A stretch of DNA of 64,000 bases, taken from positions 496,001 through 560,000 of the forward strand of contig JAHGAU010000028.1 of the NCBI GenBank assembly GCA_019925105.1, given 5' to 3'. Of this stretch, positions 56,295 through 64,000 are shown in pieces. Below the pieces are notes generated by a model. That model did not search any database. It was not told the DNA's origin and saw nothing but the letters and a program-made list of their open reading frames with translations. Both the position numbers and the translations under genes were made by a program. The stretch comes from Niebla homalea. Lineage: Eukaryota; Ascomycota; Lecanoromycetes; Lecanorales; Ramalinaceae. Numbering within the stretch: the stretch's first letter is position 1; each line of letters begins with the position of its first letter.

Positions 56295-57362
56295 ATGACG
56301 CCTGACGATATTCAACTCCCTGCCTACCGGGGCCACTGCGTGAAAGTATCGGTCATCAATGGAGCAAAATCACACATGTTATCAAAATTGCTCGTCCATC
56401 CAGCCCCGCAAGACCGAAAATACTTGAACATGGCTCACTACTGTTTCTTGGTTGAATCTCAGAATCGGAACCAAAACATTATTTTCGACCTCGCCTTCAT
56501 GAAAGACCTGGGCTCACGAATGCCACCGGCTTTGAAGGCAATGTTTGCCAGCAACGAGGAGGTGATGGGCATTGACGAATTTCAGCATGTCCCAGACACA
56601 CTGGAGGCTTATGGAAAACCCATTTCAGAAATCAATGCTGTCATATGGTCACATGCCCATATAGATCACACTGGCGATCCTTCCGTCTTTCCTCCTACCA
56701 CAGAGCTCATCGTTGGCCCCGGTCTCAAAGCACGCTTCATTCCTGGATATCCGAAAAACTCAGACTCCATGGTCCTCGATAGTGCTTTCGAAGGTCGTCA
56801 CGTCCGAGAATTGGACTTCAAGGTTGCTACCAACGTCATCGGCGGCTTCCGTGCCCTTGATTTCTTCGGTGATGCTTCTTTCTGGCTGTTGGAGGCGCCT
56901 GGACATACTTCGCATCACATTTGCGCTCTCGCTCGGACAACTGAGGACTCATGGATTTTATGTGCCGGCGATTCTTGCCATAACATAGCGCAGCTTCGAC
57001 CGAATTTGGGTAGACCTCTACCTCAACATGTGTCTGCCCAGGTACTTGGCAGGCAAGCGCCCCCAGAACAATGTAGCTGTGCGCACATGTTGCCACTCGC
57101 CAGGCAGGCTAAAAGTGGCTCAATCTACGATCTAGCGTCAGGGATGCAAGAGAGCTTTGAGGAAGCTGAGAAGACTGTCGAACGATTGAAGGCTTTTGAT
57201 GGAAGAGACGACGTTCTGATAATCATCGCACATGATGCCACCCTGCTGAAAACGCTGGACTTCTTTCCAAAGAACGTCAATGATTGGAGAGCGAATGACT
57301 GGGGGGCTCAGAGCAGGTGGTTGTTCCTGAAGGAATTTGAGGAAATGGCTCCTGCGGTGTAG
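56295..57362 (+). CDS. Metallo-beta-lactamase-fold hydrolase (lactonase-like)
   Basis: Single exon, 355 residues from the ATG at 56295. The metal site is complete: VIWSHAHIDHTGD (HxHxDH), EAPGHTSHH (third His), CAGDSCHN (bridging Asp) and IIIAHDATLL (last His). The opening strand CFLVESQNRNQNIIFDLAF is the usual entry of the fold. Size and motif spacing resemble N-acyl homoserine lactonase-like and fungal cluster MBL enzymes rather than the shorter ACP thioesterases of anthraquinone pathways. It would hydrolyse a lactone, ester or thioester using two zinc ions, probably in the cytosol since there is no signal peptide. It is followed on the same strand by an O-methyltransferase and a P450, suggesting a role in one biosynthetic pathway; this is inference. 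Confidence 0.87.
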   Translation: MTPDDIQLPAYRGHCVKVSVINGAKSHMLSKLLVHPAPQDRKYLNMAHYCFLVESQNRNQNIIFDLAFMKDLGSRMPPALKAMFASNEEVMGIDEFQHVPDTLEAYGKPISEINAVIWSHAHIDHTGDPSVFPPTTELIVGPGLKARFIPGYPKNSDSMVLDSAFEGRHVRELDFKVATNVIGGFRALDFFGDASFWLLEAPGHTSHHICALARTTEDSWILCAGDSCHNIAQLRPNLGRPLPQHVSAQVLGRQAPPEQCSCAHMLPLARQAKSGSIYDLASGMQESFEEAEKTVERLKAFDGRDDVLIIIAHDATLLKTLDFFPKNVNDWRANDWGAQSRWLFLKEFEEMAPAV

Positions 57363-58093
57363 TTAGAGCTTACCACGGCAGCAGAGGGCCATTGTGATGC
57401 CTTGTAAGTATGACGGCGCAGGATAATATGATTAGAGTGCAACAATATTCGAGCTCTGGTGAATTCAAAATTCGGTGTCGCGCTCTACAACCACACCATG
57501 CTGGACGATCAAACGGCGAAGGAGGTGAAAGTCCCCAAGAGATGCGATGAGACACTATGTGCAGAAGAGGACTTTTGAGCTCGCTGTCTCTCGCCGTCCA
57601 ATGATTAGCCTAATTAGTCAGGCATGCATCCATCATCATCGCTCTCCATGAACACTGATACATTTCATTATATACCCATCATGATGATGTCATTGAGGTA
57701 ATTCCCACCTCTGAAGGCCTCAGCTCACCGAGTGTAATAACGATGCTCATCGCTGATCACGATCCCTGTCTTGCGGCCCATTCCAAGGAAAGACGGCGTC
57801 ATTTGTCACAGGCAACCCTAAGCGAACAGAAAGACGTTCCGCTTTGACTAGCGCATGCAACGAGAGAATAACGACAGGGCAAAACGGACGCCGGCTGCTC
57901 AGAGAGCACAACGATGTGACAGTGTTTGCATTATATAGTCAACATGAATTCTCGGAGACCGGAGTCCGTCACACAATGCTTGGGGACCTTACCTAGAGTG
58001 ACCTCAGCTGGTATCGAGAATCGTATGAAATACCACGATACTTCGTTCGAGCCAGCTTCTACTATACATCTTCGTTGATCTTGTCTGTACAAC
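57363..58093. other. Intergenic region, O-methyltransferase promoter
   Basis: No gene is recognised. It separates the metallo-hydrolase and O-methyltransferase genes, which point the same way, and must hold the latter's promoter. Confidence 0.5.
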
Positions 58094-59562
58094 ATGACTT
58101 CTATCACACAGCTCAGCGAGCGAATTGCGCGCAATTCGGCTCTAGTGGAGAAATGGCTGACAAGTACGAATGCAAAAGCGCTCTCGTTTGAGCAAGATGC
58201 AGACGAGGAATTCCCCTCAACTGCTGGCGACGTTGTTGTAGAGGCCGCGAGATTGGCGATCTTGGATGACTCGAATACTCTACATGACTTGCTTCTCGGG
58301 CCTGGCGAGCTCCTACGAGGACTGTGTTGGGGCGTCAGTTGAAGCTTGCAGATAAACGCATGTGAGGATATGTCCAGCGCTAACACGAAGCTTACCAGGC
58401 CATCGATAATGCCGTACAACAATGCCTCTACCACTTCAATGTCTTCGAAGCCATACCTCTCGAAGGCGGGGCCACATACTCTCAGATCTCCACAAAGGTC
58501 GGATTGGCCATTGGGCAAGTCAAAGCTCTAGTACGCCAATCCGTCGTGAACCGCGTCCTGCGTGAGGACTCGCCGGACCGCGTTGTCCACACCGCGTCCT
58601 CGGCTGTTCTCCGTCGGAATCGTGCCATGATGGATTGGTATGGGCATACTGTCGAGGAGTTGTTCCCAGCCAGTGCCAAGATCGCTGAGGCGCTTGGGAG
58701 ATATCAAGGCAGTACAGCCGCGGAAGATAGCGCATTCGGACTCGCCTTCAATACCAAAGATCCTTTGTACAAATTCTTCGAGCAGCACCCCAAGCGCCAG
58801 GCGCGTTTCTTTGGCGCCATGGAGGGCGTAGGTAAACAGCCTGGTCATGACCTTCACCATGTGGTGCAGGGCTATCCATGGGCTGAGCTGGGTGACGCTA
58901 CCGTGGTTGATGTACGACCTCGCTGTCTCCAAGCTCGCTTATCGATTGAGGCTAATCTATGTTCAGGTGGGCGGCTCATCTGGCTTCATGAGCATCGCCC
59001 TCGCCCAAGCTCACCCGAATCTGACTAAGCTGGTTGTCCAGGACCACAAGCATGTAGTCGAGGAAGGCGCTGGGCACCTGCCTCCAGACCTTTCTGGCCG
59101 AGTGGAATTCGTACCTCATGACTTCTTCAATGCGCAGCCGATCAGAGCCGCGGACGTCTACATCATGCGCCATATCTGTCACAACTGGTCCATAGAGAGT
59201 AGTGCGAAGGTCTTAGGACAGCTGGTCCCAGTTATGAAACCGAGTAGCAAGATACTGCTTGTGGAAATCGTGGTCCTACCATCTGGAAAGGAGGATTCGA
59301 GCGTGGCTGAGCGGTACATGAGGTATGTCATTCCCAAGCCTCCCATCTTCTGACGTCAAAGCTACACCCGGGCTGTCCATTGCTCATAGATTACAGGAAC
59401 ATGGACGTGACTATGCTGCAAATGCTCAATACGCATGAGCGAAGTGAAGCCGAGTGGCAAGAACTCGTAAACACGGCACATCCCAGCCTTGCATTGACGC
59501 GTGTATTCAAGCCGAAGGGTAGCTGGGACTCAATCATTGAGATTTCTCAGAGATTGAATTGA
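58094..59562 (+). CDS. SAM-dependent O-methyltransferase of secondary metabolism
   Basis: Four exons (58094-58333, 58399-58911, 58967-59322, 59397-59562) encode 424 residues; all three introns keep frame. The N-terminal dimerisation part includes ELLRGLCWG joined by splicing to AIDNAVQQCLYHFNVFEAIP, as in fungal aromatic O-methyltransferases. The SAM site is VVDVGGSSGFMSIALAQAHP, built across intron 2. It is followed by KLVVQDHKHVVEEG, RVEFVPHDFF, and YIMRHICHNWS, whose His near NW is the usual catalytic base region (HxxHxW-like). The last exon has MLQMLNTHERSEAEWQELV. Such enzymes methylate phenolic hydroxyls, as in aflatoxin or anthraquinone pathways. Neighbouring P450 and metallo-hydrolase on the same strand support a cluster role. 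The actual substrate cannot be read from sequence. Confidence 0.9.
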
Positions 59563-60317
59563 GCTGGGTCAAACCCTCTTAAGCTAGCAGAGATCGCGAG
59601 TTGATCTGAGGCCTTATTGAATGCAGCACGACAAATTCGTGTGCTTGGGAGACAGACCTTTTTGAACACAATCATGTTATTTGACGACTTTCGGGCGCCT
59701 GAGTCGTTCATACAAGAATCGCAATGCATTCATTTGTACAGCTCACAATGCTATGGCTGCGGATTCCGACTTGTTACGTAGTAGTATATCTCTTCATCCC
59801 ATAGAATGTTGCAGCTATTGAACTATACCCCTTCCTATTGTACAAAGAAGTCGTGAAGACCGAGCACAAGCCTCGTTACCATTAGAGCACTATTATTCGA
59901 CCTTCTCAGTCACTACGGAAATTTTTTTCTGCTTGTACTGAGAATATCTGTCTGACAAACACAATTGTATCCACTCGCTTGGAGTTGCGTATCAGCTGAT
60001 GCTTGCATATTCTGGGTCGGCTCTCCCTCGACCAGGCATTACCGAGGAGGCGGTTCTTGAGAATGACTGACAAGATGGCGCGCGCTCGGGTCCCGAGACA
60101 CGAGAGATATGGAGCAAGGAAATGCAGCCTTTCGGACTTCTGGCTACCGAATTGCGAGACATACATGGAAGACTTCATAGCTCCTTCAATGACATAGTAA
60201 GGTGAGTGACCAGATGCTTATGAGCACCATTTTTCACACCTTAGCACCATTGATCACTACTTCTGGTTCACTAGAAGGTATTCCTGTCACCGAAAAAAAC
60301 ATTGCAATTCAGCAATC
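59563..60317. other. Intergenic region, P450 promoter
   Basis: No gene is recognised; a short plus frame at 60003-60197 and a minus frame at 59906-60178 are of chance quality. The leader before the P450 ATG is A/C-rich. Confidence 0.5.
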
Positions 60318-62059
60318 ATGACTTCCACTCCCATCCAAATGATAGAACTCATGAGAATGGTGCCTAAATTAGATCGCTCAGTTTTTATGACCGCTGCCAA
60401 AGTCATACTTACGTTGCTAGGTGGTGCTCTACTGGCCTTTACCATCATCTCATACCGTTACTATGCGTTTCGTCGGCGCATACCGCCCGGACCTGCAGGC
60501 CTACCCCTTATTGGCAACCTTCTCGAGATGCCCAAGAGCCACCCATGGCTCACGATGACGGAAATGCACAAGAAGTACGGCCCCATCTTCAGCATGCAAT
60601 ATGGCCTGAGCACCGTCGTTTATCTTGGCACACAAGAGGCCGCGCGTGACCTCCTCGAAAAACGTAGCAACATCTACAGCTCGCGCCCTCGCTTCACCAT
60701 GGTGGGCGATTGCATCAGTCAGGGCAACCGGTCCCTCATCCTCCCCTACGGCGACCAATGGCGCAGCTACCACCGGCTGCAGGGCTCATTCCTCAGCCCG
60801 CGCATGTCCAACACCTACCGCGAGCTGCAGGACCTCGAAAGCAAACAACTGATCTCTGAATTCCTCAGCAAGGACGACTTCTTCAAGCGCTACCATCGCT
60901 ATTCCTCCAGCCTGACCTTCGCTCTCGCCTACGGAAAACGCATGCCGACAGGCCAGGAAGAAGAGGTCAAAGGTGTGGAGAAGATCATGGACAACCTCAA
61001 TACCGCCTTCATCACCAACTGGATCGTCGACTCCCTCCCCTTTCTGAATCACCTCCCCAGCTTCATGAAGCCCTGGAAGAAGATCGCCGATTTCCTAGGC
61101 GAAGAAGAGCGCGAATTTTTCAACATGATCCGCGACGGCGCTACCCAGCGTGCCGGATACAACTGGTGCAAGGACATCCTTACCATGAAAGAGCACAAGG
61201 CCCTCACGGACACGCAGCTTTCCTATGTCGTCGGCAACACGTACGAAGCGGGTGCCGATACCACTACCATGACCCTGCAAGTCTTTACGCTCGCTGCTGT
61301 CCTCCATCAGGATAAGGTGAAGATCCTGCAAGATGAGATCGATCGTGTGGTGGGCCGAGACCGTCTCCCCACATTCGAAGACACCGAGAAGATGCCCTAT
61401 CTAGCCGCATTTGTCAAGGAAGTCCATCGCTGGCGGCCCGTGCTGCCGGGTGGTGTCCCTCATGCCGTGACTGCTGACGATGAATATATGGGCTACAGCA
61501 TTCCGAAGGGCACGACAGTGATTGCGGGACACTGGGCCATCTCCATGGACGAGCAGATGTATCCGAACGCGGATGCCTTCGAGCCCGAGCGTTTTCTCCG
61601 CAATCCCGACCTCCCATACTCACAATTCGGGTTTGGAAGACGAAAGTGCATAGGTACGTGGATATCGTGAAGGAAACCTTCCCTCGATTTTTCTCCTGTG
61701 AAAGTAGTTTTCCCACAGTGGAGCCAGCTAATACGTGCGACCGATCAATCCTAGGCCAACACGTCGGCAACAACTCCTTGATGATCAACGTCTCGCGCAT
61801 GCTTTGGGCCTACGACATCAAGAAAGGTCACGAAATCATCGACGGGAAGAAGATGGAGGTGCATGTGGGCAGCCGCGATTTCGTGTCCGGGTTCAATTCG
61901 CCGCCACTCCCTTTCAAGGCTGCTTTTATCCCACGCTCTCAAACGGTGCCTGAGATGCTGCGAAGGGAGTTCGCGAAGACGGAGAAGAACACAGCCGCCA
62001 TTTTGGTGCGGATTGAAAAGGCTCAGCAGATGCTCAAGGGAGGCGAGGGTGCGGCGTAG
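60318..62059 (+). CDS. Cytochrome P450 monooxygenase (secondary metabolism type)
   Basis: Two exons (60318-61653, 61755-62059) give 546 residues. The N-terminal anchor ILTLLGGALLAFTIISYRYY is followed by the Pro-rich hinge RRIPPGPAGLPLIGNLLEMP. Core motifs are present: I-helix YEAGADTTTMTLQ (A-G-x-D-T-T), KEVHRWRP (ExxR), FEPERF (PERF) and the haem-ligand loop FGFGRRKCIGQHVG, whose last part is formed by splicing (donor GTACGT, acceptor CCTAG). The overall text resembles the O-methylsterigmatocystin oxidoreductase group (CYP64-like) of class II microsomal P450s, which use NADPH-P450 reductase in the ER. It would hydroxylate or oxidatively rearrange the cluster product. Family-level call is firm; substrate is unknown. 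Confidence 0.93.
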
Positions 62060-63720
62060 AGGTTTTATTGTTGAGGCTCCGGTTTGCGGGCGGATGGTGC
62101 AGTTGGAACGGCATCTCGAGGACGCTGGGGACCCTTGAGAGGTGGCGTCGGATATGGGGAAGAAAAAATATAGGCAGCTTGTTTTGATGCGTGGTTATAC
62201 TGGCGCTTGCAGACTCTTGTTGGCAGATGACGTTTGTTGCATTGTCGTAAGCTACCAGGTCTAGACTGTTAAAACCTTACCAGCCTATCTCGCAGTATGC
62301 TCGTAGCTCTCCGAAGACCAAACTCTTTACCACTATCGTTGCATGCATACCATGGTCGAAAGGTTCACATTTTCTGGGAGACTAATGACTTTGGGCAATT
62401 TCGGCGGAAGGGGAAGAAGGTTCGCCGGACAAGGCATTGATCTATTCAGCAATCGAGATGTAGTCCAGTAATCGGTGAGGGTGCCCGCGCCGTTCTTCAT
62501 TGGGAGTGTAGGAGGAAGATAGGTCTGTGTCTTCGAGAGGGTATCTTGCTGGTGGCGTTCTTTTGATCCACGTACATGGCCGAGCACAGCCGAGCATGTG
62601 GATAATTGATGTACTGCTGAGAGAGACCGCGCAATCTCTGGCTCGTCAATGTAGAGCACATGGACCTTCTTTGTGCTTGGGGTGTTGAGCGGGCGGAAGA
62701 GACGTTCCCGTCCGTCTCCTGGCTGTAGTGTCAACTGTTCGCCAGGCATGCCTCGACCAGGAGTTGGGGGTCGATGGCGATGCCACAGTCTTTGGATTTG
62801 CCGGGTCCATAGTGAGGGGAGGTATCAGCACGAGCTTGGCGAGGAGCTCAACAACCCAGATGCGAAGAACGTAATAAAATATCCAGCAAGAAGCCGCCCA
62901 ACAAGATCGAGTCTCACGTATATCAAATACTAAATTTGTAATCAGCACCGACCTCCAAGTTTCAAGCATTCCACCTCCACAAGCGAAACAAAGCATGGGA
63001 CAACCTCCCCAGGCCCCTGCACCGGCGAATTCTGGTTAATCTCTCCCTGCGGCCCTGTCCAAACACCATCTCTAAACCTCCGTTCTTCTCCTACGTCTTA
63101 GTCACGGCGTCATAACTCTCGACTTAGGCGCCTGGTTTTCGCAAGAACTAGGTGAGTACGTCTTCTACAATGCGCTATCAACAAACTTCACGCCAGCGAT
63201 CTTTTTCCTAAGTGAAAAAAACTATCGTACGATGTATAGCAAGATCAGGATCTACCTCTAAGGGCACACGTACCTGATGACGGCGCTAACGTCACTTCGG
63301 CGGACAGAAAAAATTTGTGGGATGCGTGAGAATGAGGATGGATGAATTTTGAATGTTGAGTGATCTATGGACGATTTATATAGATATTGCGTAAAAGCTT
63401 CAATTAATCTATATAGTGGTTGCTCATAAAATCTGAAGAGAAGTGTAGTTTCGGACAAACACGCACTCTGTGCTACGCTTTGCGGCGTAAAGCGCCCTTC
63501 CTAAGCATGCTAGGTATTTTCAGATCTATGGGCGCGTTCGGTGGATTTCCTAGCAAGGAACGTTAAAAACGAAGCTCTGGGTACGCCCCCAAGGGCGATG
63601 TCATGCGTATCTAGAAGCCCGATGGTGTATTATCTGTACTGTCCGCTTGCTAAGTAAGCTCTTCTTTGCTAATTGCCGAAATAGCCTTGGCAGTGGCCGA
63701 AAGTAATGATGACGTTTATT
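62060..63720. other. Gene-poor convergent region
   Basis: Between the convergent P450 and FAD monooxygenase genes. Overlapping minus frames at 62333-62749 and 62646-62996 are not recognised. No repeat or RNA gene was seen. Confidence 0.45.
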
Positions 63721-64000
63721 TTACCCATTAGCAGCAAAGTCCGTAGTAGGTGCCGCAACCTCGTTTCTTCCAAAGCCCATCTTGAACACAGGGCTTTCCA
63801 TAAGGGTGTCCTTGTCCCGTGACTTGAGCGCCTGCTCGAGCGACAGAGCGACCTCAGTCGCCCCTCTAGGCTTCATCTCTGCCTCGTACGCTGTGACGGC
63901 CGCCTCGAGAGTAGTCTCTCCGGCTAAGCCCGCTTTGATGGCGTCAGTGATGTCCGATGCGTCTTTGATGGCATTGTTGAGACCCTGTCCGCGCTCTGTT
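63721..64000 (-). CDS. FAD-dependent monooxygenase, C-terminal end (cut by window edge)
   Basis: The minus strand from the window edge to the TAA at 63721 reads without a stop for 92 residues. It begins TERGQGLNNAIKDASDITDA, the GxGxNxAixDA block that binds the FAD ribityl chain in PHBH-type aromatic hydroxylases and related fungal monooxygenases. It continues LEAAVTAYEAEMKPRGATEV and LSLEQALKSRDKDTLMESPV, then ends FGRNEVAAPTTDFAANG. Such enzymes hydroxylate aromatic or polyketide substrates with NAD(P)H and oxygen. Position and type fit the P450/O-methyltransferase neighbourhood. The N-terminal Rossmann domain lies outside the window. Confidence 0.78.
   Translation of the reverse strand, partial: TERGQGLNNAIKDASDITDAIKAGLAGETTLEAAVTAYEAEMKPRGATEVALSLEQALKSRDKDTLMESPVFKMGFGRNEVAAPTTDFAANG

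Noticed and set aside
1..64000. CRISPR arrays, bacterial operons, ribosome binding sites and rRNA genes.
   Set aside because: None is present; gene structure and families are those of a fungal nuclear genome.

Overview
The window is nuclear DNA of a filamentous ascomycete (Pezizomycotina). Genes are dense and lie on both strands. Introns are short (about 50-150 bp) with GTANGT-type donors, CTRAC-type branch sites and YAG acceptors. Families restricted to or typical of these fungi are present: a HET-domain gene, a DUF3435 recombinase, the EVK-motif family often labelled DUF7924, and fungal O-methyltransferase/P450 genes. Nothing in the sequence fixes the species. All assignments rest on reading the translations and recalling family motifs; no database was searched.

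Left part (1-14.9 kb) is accessory. It holds a decayed iron-containing alcohol dehydrogenase (78-1485, minus), a long gene-poor stretch, a HET-domain gene (4836-7436, minus), a type II membrane protein resembling a fungal glycosyltransferase-like family but without its acidic triplet (8299-9614, minus), a GNAT acetyltransferase (10593-11265, minus) and a decayed class C beta-lactamase-like gene (11979-13344, minus). Then come two housekeeping genes on the plus strand: a mitochondrial-type two-RRM protein whose start codon is interrupted by an intron (14921-16106) and the exocyst subunit SEC10 (16736-19486).

The middle (20-29.7 kb) holds a wrecked DUF3435 tyrosine recombinase with zinc-finger-like motifs (20218 to about 23260), gene-poor sequence, and an EVK-motif gene (26486-28236, minus). 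From 29.7 to 51.7 kb genes are mostly intact and conserved: a secreted HExxH metalloprotease, a prenylcysteine oxidase, a multi-span membrane protein, a PAQR/AdipoR-like receptor, RanGAP, a small secreted cysteine-rich protein, the nucleolin homologue NSR1/gar2 and a conserved single-span membrane protein. This stretch is interrupted by a decayed SNF2-type helicase (41200-42850) and a broken unknown gene (42999-43890).

The right part starts with 3.4 kb without genes, then a 0.67-kb DNA element with 44-bp perfect terminal inverted repeats (55147-55819). It ends in what looks like the edge of a secondary-metabolite cluster: metallo-beta-lactamase-fold hydrolase, four-exon O-methyltransferase and cytochrome P450, all on the plus strand, facing the C-terminal end of an FAD monooxygenase cut by the window edge. 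These could act in turn on one small molecule; the backbone enzyme would lie beyond 64000.

One theme links the accessory regions. The alcohol dehydrogenase, beta-lactamase, SNF2 and DUF3435 relics carry in-frame stops inside otherwise well-conserved protein text. Most of these stops can be explained as TGG to TAG or CAG to TAG, that is CpA to TpA, the change made by repeat-induced point mutation (RIP). The neighbouring housekeeping genes read cleanly, apart from a suspected one-base indel in RanGAP.
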